Positions 26,249 to 34,958 of a stretch of DNA of 64,000 nucleotides are shown in pieces. The notes beneath the pieces are model-generated. The model ran no database searches. It was not told the origin of the DNA and saw only the letters and a list, made by a program, of their open reading frames with translations. This DNA comes from Pseudaeromonas paramecii. Its GTDB lineage: Bacteria > Pseudomonadota > Gammaproteobacteria > Enterobacterales > Aeromonadaceae. The position numbers were made by a program, and so were the translations under genes. Within the stretch, counting starts at the first letter, position 1, and the number at the start of each line of letters is the position of its first letter. The DNA lies in NCBI RefSeq assembly GCF_039540575.1, contig NZ_BAABFC010000029.1, positions 62,001 to 126,000 of the forward strand. The letters run 5' to 3'.

Positions 26249-28048
26249 ATGATGACCAAGCAATCTCCGATTGGCGACCGCCTGCAGGCGCTGCGCCAGC
26301 TGATGGCCCAGCAAAACCTCGACGCCTTCATCATCCCCCATGAGGATGAGTACCTGGGGGAATACACCCCTCCCGAGGCGGAACGCCTGGCCTGGCTCAC
26401 TGGCTTCAACGGCTCGGCGGGCGTGGCCCTGGTGCTGGCCGACACGGCGGCCCTGTTTGTGGATGGTCGTTACACGGTCCAGGCCCGCAACCAGGTGGAT
26501 GAGGCGCTGTTCAGCCTGCATCACCTGATCGACGAGCCCTACCTGACCTGGCTGACCGGCCAGCTGGACCGCAAGCAGCGGGTCGGGCTGGATCCCCGCC
26601 TGCACAGCCTCGCCAGCTACCAGAAGGCCAAAGCCAGCCTGGGGCAGAAGGAGATCGAGCTGGTAACGCTGGAGAAGAACCTCATCGATGCCCTGTGGCA
26701 GGACAAACCCGTCCCCGGCAAGGCACCGGCCCTGCTCTACCCTGAATCCCTGGCCGGCCAATCCAGCACCCAGAAGCGCGAGGCCCTGGCCACCGAGCTG
26801 CGCAAGCAGGGGCTGGATGCCGCCCTGCTGACCCAGGCCGACTCCATCAACTGGCTGCTGAACCTACGGGGCCACGACATTCCCTGCCTGCCGGTGGTGC
26901 TGGGCTTTGCCGTGCTCTACAGCAACGCCAGCCTGGAGCTGTTCACCGACACCGACAAGCTCGACATCGGCAGCTTCACCAGCCATGCCGGCTTCGACAT
27001 CACCGTCTATCCGCTGGAGAAGATGGGGGATGTGCTGACCCGCATGGGCGAGGACAAGCTGCGGGTGCTGGCCGATACCAACCACTCCAACGCCTGGACC
27101 CAGCTCACCCTGCAGAAGGCGGGTGCCACCCTGGTGGACGGCGCCGATCCCTGCCAGTTGCCCAAGGCCCGCAAGAACGCCAGCGAGCTGGCCGGCATGG
27201 TGGAAGCCCACCGCAAGGATGCCGTGGCCATGTGCCGCTTCCTGGCCTGGCTGGACGATCTGGTGGCGCGGGATGGCCGGGCCGATGAAGGCACCCTGGC
27301 CGACCGTCTGGCCCTGTTCCGCCAGGAGCAGGTGGACTACCTGGAGCCCAGCTTCGACAGCATCTCCGCCCTGGGCCCCAATGCCGCCATGTGCCACTAC
27401 AAGCACACCAACGGCGAACCCCGCGCCCTGGGTCAGGATGGCATGTACCTGATCGACTCGGGTGGCCAGTACCTGCAGGGCACCACCGACATCACCCGCA
27501 CCGTCAAGGTGGGTGAGGTGAGTGACGAGATGCGCCAGCAGTTCACCCGCGTCCTGCAGGGCCATATCGCCATCGACCGGGTCCGCTTCCCCAAGGGCAC
27601 CGCCGGCATCCAGCTGGACGTGCTGGCCCGCCTGCCCCTGTGGCAGGCCGGTTTCAACTATGACCATGGCACCGGCCACGGCGTCGGCCACTTCCTCAGT
27701 GTGCATGAGGGCCCGCAGCGCATCGCCAGCAAGGGCAGCCTGACCCCGCTGGAGCCCGGCATGGTGCTGTCCAACGAACCAGGCTACTACCGGGAAGAAG
27801 CCTTCGGCATCCGCTGTGAGAACCTGGTGGTGGTGGAACCCTGCCCCGAGGCGGGCGAGGTCACCCGCTACCAGTTCCGTCGTCTGACCCTGGTGCCCTT
27901 CGACGTCCGCCTGCTGGCGCAGGAACTGCTGGACGACAGCCAGCGGCAGTGGATCAACGACTACCATGCCCAAGTTTGGCAAGAGATAGGTCCGCTGCTG
28001 GACGAAGAAACCCGCACCTGGCTGCAGCAGGCCACCGCCCCGCTCTGA
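26249..28048 (+). CDS. Three-domain Xaa-Pro aminopeptidase (M24B)
   Basis: 599-residue cytoplasmic metallopeptidase releasing N-terminal residues that precede proline. The length matches the large, eukaryote-like APP1 type, not the ~440-residue E. coli PepP. Two creatinase-like N-terminal domains (about 1-315; FIIPHEDEYLGEY, WLTGFNGSAG) precede the pita-bread catalytic domain. The dimetal ligands are visible: D403 and D414 (LIDSGGQ...TTDITRT), a His in GTGHGVGH (477-481), E510 in SNEPGYY and E524 in RCENLVVV. The start may be either of two adjacent ATGs (26249 or 26252). Confidence 0.93.
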   Translation: MMTKQSPIGDRLQALRQLMAQQNLDAFIIPHEDEYLGEYTPPEAERLAWLTGFNGSAGVALVLADTAALFVDGRYTVQARNQVDEALFSLHHLIDEPYLTWLTGQLDRKQRVGLDPRLHSLASYQKAKASLGQKEIELVTLEKNLIDALWQDKPVPGKAPALLYPESLAGQSSTQKREALATELRKQGLDAALLTQADSINWLLNLRGHDIPCLPVVLGFAVLYSNASLELFTDTDKLDIGSFTSHAGFDITVYPLEKMGDVLTRMGEDKLRVLADTNHSNAWTQLTLQKAGATLVDGADPCQLPKARKNASELAGMVEAHRKDAVAMCRFLAWLDDLVARDGRADEGTLADRLALFRQEQVDYLEPSFDSISALGPNAAMCHYKHTNGEPRALGQDGMYLIDSGGQYLQGTTDITRTVKVGEVSDEMRQQFTRVLQGHIAIDRVRFPKGTAGIQLDVLARLPLWQAGFNYDHGTGHGVGHFLSVHEGPQRIASKGSLTPLEPGMVLSNEPGYYREEAFGIRCENLVVVEPCPEAGEVTRYQFRRLTLVPFDVRLLAQELLDDSQRQWINDYHAQVWQEIGPLLDEETRTWLQQATAPL

Positions 28049-28055
28049 CCCAATA

Positions 28056-28104
28056 ACGGGGCCTGCCACCGCCTTTTGCACCGGCAAGGCTGGCAGGACC
28101 CCGT
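28056..28104. repeat. Imperfect inverted repeat upstream of pssA
   Basis: Arms ACGGGG-C-CTGCCA (28056-28068) and TGGCAG-GA-CCCCGT (28091-28104) could form a 12-bp stem with a small internal bulge. No T-run follows, so it is a weak terminator at best. The right arm overlaps the candidate pssA -35. Confidence 0.5.
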
Positions 28105-28118
28105 CAAATTGGTAGAAT
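28090..28118 (+). promoter_or_regulatory. Candidate sigma-70 promoter of pssA
   Basis: CTGGCA (28090-28095), 17-bp spacer, TAGAAT (28113-28118), 57 bp before the pssA start. Matches are 4/6 and 5/6. The -35 lies in the right arm of the inverted repeat. Confidence 0.45.
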
Positions 28119-28175
28119 CCGCCCACTTCAATTGACGCGTTCGGCCCAGAGCCTCGTTGATTATCAGGTATGCGT

Positions 28176-29528
28176 ATGCTTTCCACGACTCACTATCGCC
28201 AACAGCTAGACGCCTTGCCGTCCCTGCCAGTCAGCCCCACGGCCCTGGTGATCCACCATTCGGCAGCGGCGTTCAAACAGCGCCTGCTCACCCTGATCGG
28301 TGAGGCGCAGCGCCGTATCTATCTGGTGGCCCTCTACCTGCAGGATGATGAGGCCGGCCGGGAGATACTGGACGCTCTGTATGCGGCCAAGCGGGCCCGC
28401 CCCGGCCTGGATATCCAGGTGCTGGTGGACTTTCACCGCGCCCAACGCGGTCTCATCGGCAAGGGCCAGCAATCCGGCAACCACATGCTGTACCAGCGGC
28501 TGGCCGCCGCTCACCCGGAGCTGGATATCGCCATTCGCGGCGTGCCGGTGAAGCGGCGGGAGTGGCTGGGGGTGCTGCACCTCAAGGGCTTCGTGTTCGA
28601 CGACACCCTGCTCTACTCCGGCGCCAGCCTGAACAACATCTACCTGGCCCAGCAGGGGCGCTATCGCTTCGACCGCTACCATGAATTCCAGGACGGCGCC
28701 TTGGCCGACAGCATGGTGGAATATGTACGGCGCAATCTGATCGAAGAAGGGGCGGTGCAGCGGCTGGATAAACCCGATGTGCCCCAGGTGCGCCAGTTCA
28801 AGGCGCTGCAGCGCCAGTTCCGCCAGCACCTGGAGCAGGCCAAGTACCGCTTCCTGCCGACGCACCGCAAGGAGGGGCAGTTCAGCATCACTCCGCTGGT
28901 GGGGCTGGGCAAACGGGACAACGCTCTCAACCGGGTCATACAGCAGCTGCTGCGCAGCGCCCGTGACGAGGTGTTCATCTGTACCCCCTACTTCAACCCA
29001 CCCAAGAGCCTGGCCCAGGATCTGCGCCGGCTGCTCAAGCGCGGCGTCAAGCTGACCCTGGTGGTGGGGGACAAGACCGCCAACGACTTCTACATCCCGC
29101 CCGGCGAGAAGTTCAGCCCCATCGGCGGCCTGCCTTACCTGTACGAGTGCAACCTGCGGCGCTTCTGCCAGCGCTATCAGCGGCGCATCGACAGCGGCCA
29201 GCTGAACGTCATGCTCTGGCAGCATGACGACAACTCCTATCACCTCAAGGGCATCTTCGTCGACACCGACCTGACCCTGATCACCGGCAGCAACCTCAAT
29301 CCCCGGGCCTGGACCCTGGATCTGGAGAATGGCCTGCTGCTGCGGGATCCCGAAGGCCTGCTGCAGGCGCCCTTTGCCGAGGAGAAGGCCAGCATACTGC
29401 AGCACACCCGCCGGCTGAGCCACTACAGCCAGCTGGATCAGCTCAAGGACTACCCGGAGCAGGTCCGTCGGCTGTTGACCCGGCTGCAGCGCTTCAAGGC
29501 CCACCTGCTGCTGCGCCAGATCCTCTAG
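28176..29528 (+). CDS. pssA: CDP-diacylglycerol-serine O-phosphatidyltransferase
   Basis: Makes phosphatidylserine from CDP-diacylglycerol and serine, the committed step to phosphatidylethanolamine; a peripheral enzyme of the phospholipase D superfamily. 450 residues from the ATG at 28176 (E. coli PssA is 451 and also begins MLS); AGG lies 7 bases upstream, so this start is preferred to the ATG at 28170. Two HKD-type motifs are present: VLHLKGFVFDD (H135, K137) with SGASLNN, and YHLKGIFVDTD (H356) with TGSNLNPRAW. Also conserved are VDFHRAQRG and RYHEF. Confidence 0.96.
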   Translation: MLSTTHYRQQLDALPSLPVSPTALVIHHSAAAFKQRLLTLIGEAQRRIYLVALYLQDDEAGREILDALYAAKRARPGLDIQVLVDFHRAQRGLIGKGQQSGNHMLYQRLAAAHPELDIAIRGVPVKRREWLGVLHLKGFVFDDTLLYSGASLNNIYLAQQGRYRFDRYHEFQDGALADSMVEYVRRNLIEEGAVQRLDKPDVPQVRQFKALQRQFRQHLEQAKYRFLPTHRKEGQFSITPLVGLGKRDNALNRVIQQLLRSARDEVFICTPYFNPPKSLAQDLRRLLKRGVKLTLVVGDKTANDFYIPPGEKFSPIGGLPYLYECNLRRFCQRYQRRIDSGQLNVMLWQHDDNSYHLKGIFVDTDLTLITGSNLNPRAWTLDLENGLLLRDPEGLLQAPFAEEKASILQHTRRLSHYSQLDQLKDYPEQVRRLLTRLQRFKAHLLLRQIL

Positions 29529-29547
29529 GCAACCCCAGGTGCCAGTC

Positions 29548-29575
29548 AGGCCTCCCGTTTTCGGGGGGCCTTTGT
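29548..29575 (+). terminator. Terminator downstream of pssA
   Basis: Hairpin GGCCTCCCG-TTTT-CGGGGGGCC followed by TTTGTTATT, 20 bp after the pssA stop. Confidence 0.8.
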
Positions 29576-29612
29576 TATTATCTGATCATATTTACAGTAT
29601 GACGGGCCCGGC

Positions 29613-31682
29613 ATGCATCTGGACAAGCTCCCCATCACCAGCCTCAAGGGCGTAGGCAGCAAGCTGGCCGAGAAACTGGCGACCCTGCACCTGCAGACGG
29701 TGCAGGACCTGTTGTTCCACCTGCCGCTGCGCTACGAAGATCGCACCCAGAGCCTGCCGCTGGACGCCCTGCAACCGGGCATGAGCTGCGGCACCGAGGG
29801 CATCATCACCGACTGTCAGATCATCCCGGCGCGGCGGCGCATGCTGGTCTGCCGGCTGCACGATGGCCAGGCGGGGCTGACCCTGCGCTTCTTCCACTTC
29901 CACATGAGCCAGCAGGCGGCCCTCAAACCCGGCCGCCGGCTGTTCTGCTTCGGCGAGGTGAAGGCCGGTTACCAGGGGCTGGAGATGATCCACCCCGAGT
30001 ACAAGCTGCTGGACGACGAGCAGGCCGTGCCGACAGAAGCCAGCCTGACCCCCGTCTACCCCGCCACCGAGGGGCTGCGCCAGCAGAGCCTGCGCGGCCT
30101 CACCGACCAGGCCCTGGTGCTGCTGCGCCAGCACGGGGTGCCCGAGCTGCTGCCCGAGGGGCTCTACCCCCAGCAGATCAGTCAGGCCGATGCCCTGCAG
30201 CTGCTGCACAGACCCCCGCCGGAGGTGGATTTGGCCACCCTGGAGACCGGGCGCCACCCGGCCCAGCAGCGGCTGATCCTCGAAGAACTCATCGCCCACC
30301 ATCTGTCGGTGCTGCGCCACCGCGCCGCCAGCGCCCGACTGGCCGCCGTGCCCCTGGCCCCGCAACCGGCGTTGTGCGGGCGGCTGCTGGCCGCCCTGCC
30401 CTTTTCGCCCACCGGCGCCCAGCAGCGGGTGGTGGCGGAGATCGGCACCGATCTGACCCGGCCCCACCCCATGATGCGGCTGGTGCAGGGGGACGTGGGC
30501 TCCGGCAAGACGCTGGTGGCGGCCCTGGCGGCCCTGCAGGCCATCGGCAACGGCGGCCAGGTGGCCCTGATGGCGCCCACCGAGCTGCTGGCGGAACAGC
30601 ATGCCGTCAACCTGGCCGGCTGGCTGGAGCCCCTGGGGATCCGTATTGGCTACCTGGCGGGAAAGCTCAAGGGCAAGGCACGGGAGACCCAGCTGGCCGC
30701 CCTGGCCGCCGGCGAGGTGCAGCTGGTGGTGGGCACCCATGCGGTGTTCCAGGAGCAGGTGCGCTTCGCCCATCTGGTGCTGGTGATCATCGACGAGCAA
30801 CATCGCTTCGGCGTGCACCAGCGGCTGGCGCTGCGGGAGAAGGGCAGCCAGGCCGGCGCCCACCCCCACCAGCTCATCATGACCGCCACCCCCATACCCC
30901 GCACCCTGGCCATGACCGCCTACGCGGATCTGGACACCTCCATCATCGACGAGCTGCCGCCGGGGCGCACCCCGGTCACCACGGTCGCCCTGGCCGACAG
31001 CCGGCGAGACGAGGTGATAGAGCGGGTGCGCCAGGCCTGCCAGGACGGTCGCCAGGCCTACTGGGTCTGCACCCTGATCGAGGAGTCTGAGGTGCTGGCC
31101 TGCCAGGCGGCGGAGAATACCGCCAACGAGCTGCAGCTGCGGCTGCCGGGGCTGCGCATCGGCCTGGTGCATGGCCGCATGCGCCCCCTGGAGAAGCAGA
31201 CTGTGATGAGCGCCTTCAAGGCCGGCGAGCTGCAGCTGCTGGTGGCCACCACCGTCATCGAGGTGGGGGTGGACGTGCCCAACGCCAGCCTGATGATCAT
31301 CGAGAACCCGGAGCGGCTGGGGCTGGCCCAGCTGCACCAGCTGCGCGGCCGGGTGGGCCGCGGCGCCCGGGACTCCCACTGCGTGCTGCTCTACCACGCG
31401 CCCCTGTCCAAGACCGCCCAGCAGCGGCTGGCGGTGCTGCGGGAGAGCAACGACGGCTTTCTCATCGCCCAGCGGGATCTGGAACTGCGGGGCCCCGGCG
31501 AGTTGCTGGGCACCAAGCAGACCGGGCTGGCGGATCTGAAGATCGCCGACCTGCTGCGGGACCAGCCCCTGATCCCCCTGGTGCAGCAGCTGGCCCGCCG
31601 GCTGCAGGCCGAGGCGCCGGAGCGGGTGACCCCGCTGATCCGCCGCTGGCTGGGAGAGCGGGACAACTACACCCAGGTCTAG
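29613..31682 (+). CDS. recG: ATP-dependent DNA helicase RecG
   Basis: Branch-migration helicase that remodels stalled replication forks and recombination intermediates. 689 residues (E. coli 693). It has an N-terminal wedge/OB region (ITSLKGVGSKLAEKLATLHL, LLFHLPLRYEDRT), Walker A LVQGDVGSGKTLVA, the DEQH box IIDEQHRFGVHQR, motif III MTATPIPRTLAMT, and C-terminal motifs TTVIEVGVDVPNA, HQLRGRVGRG and the RecG-specific TRG-like end (RDLELRGPGELLGTKQTG). A terminator separates it from pssA. Confidence 0.97.
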   Translation: MHLDKLPITSLKGVGSKLAEKLATLHLQTVQDLLFHLPLRYEDRTQSLPLDALQPGMSCGTEGIITDCQIIPARRRMLVCRLHDGQAGLTLRFFHFHMSQQAALKPGRRLFCFGEVKAGYQGLEMIHPEYKLLDDEQAVPTEASLTPVYPATEGLRQQSLRGLTDQALVLLRQHGVPELLPEGLYPQQISQADALQLLHRPPPEVDLATLETGRHPAQQRLILEELIAHHLSVLRHRAASARLAAVPLAPQPALCGRLLAALPFSPTGAQQRVVAEIGTDLTRPHPMMRLVQGDVGSGKTLVAALAALQAIGNGGQVALMAPTELLAEQHAVNLAGWLEPLGIRIGYLAGKLKGKARETQLAALAAGEVQLVVGTHAVFQEQVRFAHLVLVIIDEQHRFGVHQRLALREKGSQAGAHPHQLIMTATPIPRTLAMTAYADLDTSIIDELPPGRTPVTTVALADSRRDEVIERVRQACQDGRQAYWVCTLIEESEVLACQAAENTANELQLRLPGLRIGLVHGRMRPLEKQTVMSAFKAGELQLLVATTVIEVGVDVPNASLMIIENPERLGLAQLHQLRGRVGRGARDSHCVLLYHAPLSKTAQQRLAVLRESNDGFLIAQRDLELRGPGELLGTKQTGLADLKIADLLRDQPLIPLVQQLARRLQAEAPERVTPLIRRWLGERDNYTQV

Positions 31683-31752
31683 ACTTTCCCACGGCCCGCC
31701 CGGCCCCTATAGTAGCCGGATGGCCACCCGGATGGAGACAGAAGACAAAACG

Positions 31753-33783
31753 ATGCAAACCGCGATTCGCTTTTTCCTCTACAGCCTGCTGGTGCTGATC
31801 ATCCTGATCTGGATTGGCCTTGGGCTGCTCAATCCCAGCCACCTGCGGGCGCCCCTGAGCGCCTGGGTGGAGCAGCAGACCGGCCTGCCCCTGACCATCG
31901 ACAAGCTGGACTACAATCCCCTCTACCCCAACATAGTGCTGGCGGAAGGCATCAAGCTGGGGGAGGTGCTGACGGCGGACAAGATCTACCTGGAGGTGGC
32001 CGAAGGCTCCTGGTTCCAGCGCCGCCTGGTGATCCGCCACCTGGATCTGGTGCGCCCCCGTTTGACCTTGAAAGACGGCCAGAGCTGGCCCAGCCTCCCC
32101 CTGGCCCAGCTCAAGGTGGAGGATCTCAACCTGACGGAGCTGGCCCTCCACTGGCCGGACGGCCAGCTGGGGGGCGTCAGCCTGCACCTGGGTAACTGGC
32201 AACCGGTGCAGGACGGCCAGTGGCAGCCCCTGCAGCAGCTGGGCCTCACCGGCCGCATCGGCCGACTGCGCTGGCACAACCTGCAGCTGGCGGATCTGGA
32301 GCTGGATGGCCAGTGGCAGGCCAACCGCCTGCAGCTGGATCACCTCAGCGGCAAAGGGCTGGACGGTCGCTTCGACCTGCAGCAGCTCACCTGGGATCCG
32401 GCCCAGGCCAGCCTGCAAGCCCAGAGTGCCCGCCTGGAGGGCAACCGGCTGGATCTGGACCATGCCCCCCAGGTGCTGCCGGTGCGGCAGCTGCAGCTGG
32501 GCCAGCTGACCCTGGAGGACATCAGCCTGTCCCAGGCCAGTGCCCACCGCGCCCTCAACCGCTTCCACGGCCAGCTGAATCAGCTCAACTGGCAGGCGGG
32601 CAATCGTCCTCAGCTGCGCCTCAAGGGCCAGGCCGATGAGCTGGCCTGGGGCAGCCTGTGGCACCTGGAGCAGCCCAAGGGGCAGCTGGAACTCAACGCC
32701 GGCGACAGCTCGCCGTTCCGGCTGGACGCCGGCCTGTGGCAGGGGCAGCTGAGCCTGGCCGGCCAGCTGGAGGCCGATGGCCAGACCCTGACGTTGGAGC
32801 GCGCCACCCTGGACAAGGGACGGCTGGAGCTGCCGGCCGACTGGCGTCAGCAGCTGACCGGCTGGCCCAGGGTGCAGCTGCGCCGCCTGGACGTGGGGCA
32901 GCTCAACCTGATCTCGTTTGATGATGCCCTGCCGCTGTCCCTCAAGGGGGGCGAGCTGTTCGCCACGGATCTGCTGCTGGATGAGCAGGGGTTGCACCGG
33001 GCCGGCGAGCGCGCCCGCCTGGAGGCCAGCTGGCTGGAGCTGGCCTATGGGGGCCTGGTGGGGCGCCAGGGCGAGCTGGCTGCCGAATGGCAGGCCGACG
33101 ACCTCAAGCTCAAGCAGCTCACCACCCAGCTACAGGGCGGCCAGCTGAGCGCCAGCGGCCAATGGAGCACCGCCGCCGACGGCCAGCAGGCGTTGCAGCT
33201 GAGCTGGCAGCCGGCGGATCTGCAACAGGTGAGCGCCCTGTGGCAGCCCAGCTACCCCTTCGACGGCAAGGGCCAGCTGCAGCTGGATCTGCAGGCCCAG
33301 GGCAACAGCTGGGCCCAGATCGGCAGCAGCCTCAGCGGCCAGGTCAGCCTGACGGTCAACGACGGCTTCCTGGAGGGCATCGCCCTGGATCAGGCGCTGG
33401 ACGATCTGCTGCAACAAAAGACGCTGCCGGAGCCGACACCCTGGTCTACCCTGCTGACCCAGCTGCCCAAGGGGGACACCGCCTTCAATCCCAGTCGGCT
33501 GCAGCTCACCGCCCAGGCCGGTCGGCTGAGCCTGGCGGGCTCCGCCGCCTCCTCCATCACCCACCTGCTGGCCTGGCAGGGGGGTGTGGATCTGGCCAAG
33601 GGGCAATGGGATCTGCAGTGGGCCCTGCTGGACAGCCGCTACTGCCCGGCCCTGACCGCCCGTCTGAGCGGCCCTCTCGCCGAGCCCAGCCTGCAAGTGG
33701 CCGAATCCCAGGGTTGTCAGCCCTGGCGCGTCACCCCCGTCACCTACCCGCCCCAGGGGCGGCAAAGCAAGTTGAGACCCTGA
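31753..33783 (+). CDS. AsmA-family inner-membrane-anchored envelope protein
   Basis: 676 residues from the ATG at 31753, chosen because the N-terminal membrane anchor (IRFFLYSLLVLIILIWIGL) then lies at residues 5-23. In-frame ATGs at 31720 and 31732 would put a hydrophilic extension before it. The rest is a periplasmic, Gln/Leu-rich repetitive beta-rich protein. The first 80 residues after the anchor (LPLTIDKLDYNPLYPNIVLAEGIKL) and the C-terminal block (LSGQVSLTVNDGFLEGIALDQ) resemble AsmA/YhdP-type proteins, which are linked to phospholipid movement to the outer membrane. Exact function unknown. One base separates its stop from the next gene. Confidence 0.75.
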   Translation: MQTAIRFFLYSLLVLIILIWIGLGLLNPSHLRAPLSAWVEQQTGLPLTIDKLDYNPLYPNIVLAEGIKLGEVLTADKIYLEVAEGSWFQRRLVIRHLDLVRPRLTLKDGQSWPSLPLAQLKVEDLNLTELALHWPDGQLGGVSLHLGNWQPVQDGQWQPLQQLGLTGRIGRLRWHNLQLADLELDGQWQANRLQLDHLSGKGLDGRFDLQQLTWDPAQASLQAQSARLEGNRLDLDHAPQVLPVRQLQLGQLTLEDISLSQASAHRALNRFHGQLNQLNWQAGNRPQLRLKGQADELAWGSLWHLEQPKGQLELNAGDSSPFRLDAGLWQGQLSLAGQLEADGQTLTLERATLDKGRLELPADWRQQLTGWPRVQLRRLDVGQLNLISFDDALPLSLKGGELFATDLLLDEQGLHRAGERARLEASWLELAYGGLVGRQGELAAEWQADDLKLKQLTTQLQGGQLSASGQWSTAADGQQALQLSWQPADLQQVSALWQPSYPFDGKGQLQLDLQAQGNSWAQIGSSLSGQVSLTVNDGFLEGIALDQALDDLLQQKTLPEPTPWSTLLTQLPKGDTAFNPSRLQLTAQAGRLSLAGSAASSITHLLAWQGGVDLAKGQWDLQWALLDSRYCPALTARLSGPLAEPSLQVAESQGCQPWRVTPVTYPPQGRQSKLRP

Positions 33784-33784
33784 T

Positions 33785-34447
33785 ATGGCCGCCAAACTCC
33801 CCCCCTTTCATCTGCATGACTCCTTGCAACAGGGCCAGCTGCTGCGTCTGGTGGAGGGGGAGTACGGCCGCCGTGCCGTGCTGGAGAATGCCGATTACCG
33901 CTGGCTGGAGCTGGACGGCGTGGTGCAGTCGGTGCTGGTGCGCAAGGATCCGCCCCGCCTCTGCCTGCCCCACCAGCAGACGGTGGCGGAGCTGCTGCCC
34001 CCCAAGCTGGCCACCTTCTTGGAGCTGGGCCTGGGGGGCGGCGATCTGACCCGCTGGCTGCGGGCCCGCAACAAGGCCATCCGCCACTACTGCGTGGAGC
34101 TGGATCCCATAGTGCTGGAGCTGTATCAGGAGTATTTCCAGGCCAATGCCAAGCCGCGCCTCTATCAGGCCGAGGCCCTGGCCTGGCTGGAGCACTGGCA
34201 GCAGCCGGTCGAGGTGGCCCTGGTGGACCTGTTCAGCGGCGACGGCGTGCCCGCCTGCCTGTTCGCCCCCCGCCTCTATGCACGGCTGGCCAGCTGCGTC
34301 ACCCAGCGGCTCATCATCAACCTGCCGGCCCGGGACGATGCCGAGAGCCAGGTGCTGCTGGAGGCGCTGGAAACCTACTTCATCCCCGAGGGGGAGCAGA
34401 AGGTCAGCGGCTACCGCAACCGCATCCTCTGGGCCAGCCCGCGCTGA
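33785..34447 (+). CDS. Spermidine-synthase-fold protein (SpeE-like, SAM/dcSAM-binding)
   Basis: 220-residue soluble protein with a Rossmann methyltransferase/aminopropyltransferase fold: FLELGLGGGDLTRWL (nucleotide-binding loop), HYCVELDPIVLELYQEYF and VALVDLFSGDGVPACLF. Classical spermidine synthases have a conserved GGGDGG(T) loop and DxTDP motif; here the loop is GLGGGDLTR and the second is DLFSGDG. A true spermidine synthase is therefore unlikely and another small-molecule or methyltransferase role is possible. It is translationally coupled to the AsmA-like gene. Substrate unknown. Confidence 0.7.
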   Translation: MAAKLPPFHLHDSLQQGQLLRLVEGEYGRRAVLENADYRWLELDGVVQSVLVRKDPPRLCLPHQQTVAELLPPKLATFLELGLGGGDLTRWLRARNKAIRHYCVELDPIVLELYQEYFQANAKPRLYQAEALAWLEHWQQPVEVALVDLFSGDGVPACLFAPRLYARLASCVTQRLIINLPARDDAESQVLLEALETYFIPEGEQKVSGYRNRILWASPR

Positions 34448-34450
34448 TCG

Positions 34451-34891
34451 CTACACCTGCAGCCAGAAGGTGACCGGGCCGTCGTTGGTCAGGCTCACCT
34501 GCATGTCGGCGGCGAAGCGCCCCGTCTCCACCCTCAGTCCCTGCCGCCGGCCCTGCGCGACAAAGTAGTCATACAAGGATTCCGCCAGCTCGGGAGCCGC
34601 CGCCTTCTCGGCGAAGCTGGGGCGCATGCCCTTCTTGGTTTCGGCCGCCAGGGTGAACTGGGAGACCACCAGCAGGCTGCCGCCAGCCTGCTGCACGTTG
34701 AGGTTCATCTTGCCCTGCTCGTCACCGAACACCCGGTAACCGCTCACCTTGTGCAGCAGCCGCTCCGCCAGCGTCTTGTCATCGCCCCGCTCCACCCCCA
34801 GCAGCACCAGCAGCCCGGGGCCGATGGCCCCCACCACCTGGCCGTCCACCCGCACGCTGGCCTCGCTGACCCGCTGAATCAAGGCAATCAT
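34451..34891 (-). CDS. dtd: D-aminoacyl-tRNA deacylase
   Basis: 146-residue editing enzyme that removes D-amino acids mischarged onto tRNA. It begins MIALIQRVSEASVRVDGQ. It has the two conserved active-site blocks SLLVVSQFTLAAETKKGMRPSF and LTNDGPVTFWL, where the Gly-Pro pair is the chiral selector. The ATG at 34891 follows GGAGTGACGGC. It is downstream of yihY on the same strand, as in E. coli. Confidence 0.96.
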   Translation of the reverse strand: MIALIQRVSEASVRVDGQVVGAIGPGLLVLLGVERGDDKTLAERLLHKVSGYRVFGDEQGKMNLNVQQAGGSLLVVSQFTLAAETKKGMRPSFAEKAAAPELAESLYDYFVAQGRRQGLRVETGRFAADMQVSLTNDGPVTFWLQV

Positions 34892-34958
34892 GCCGTCACT
34901 CCCTTCTCAACCAAAGGCCGCATTGTCACCGCTCGGGCCCGCCAGGCCAAGGGATACA

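Noticed and set aside
29592..31397. 601-codon minus-strand open frame opposite recG
   Set aside because: Antisense to an unmistakable RecG; no ribosome site or domain.
29592..31682. PriA or UvrB/Mfd as alternatives for the helicase
   Set aside because: The N-terminal wedge motifs and the C-terminal RDLELRGPGELLGTKQTG block fit RecG only.
33785..34447. Annotating the SpeE-like protein as spermidine synthase
   Set aside because: The glycine loop and the catalytic acidic motif do not match the functional enzyme.
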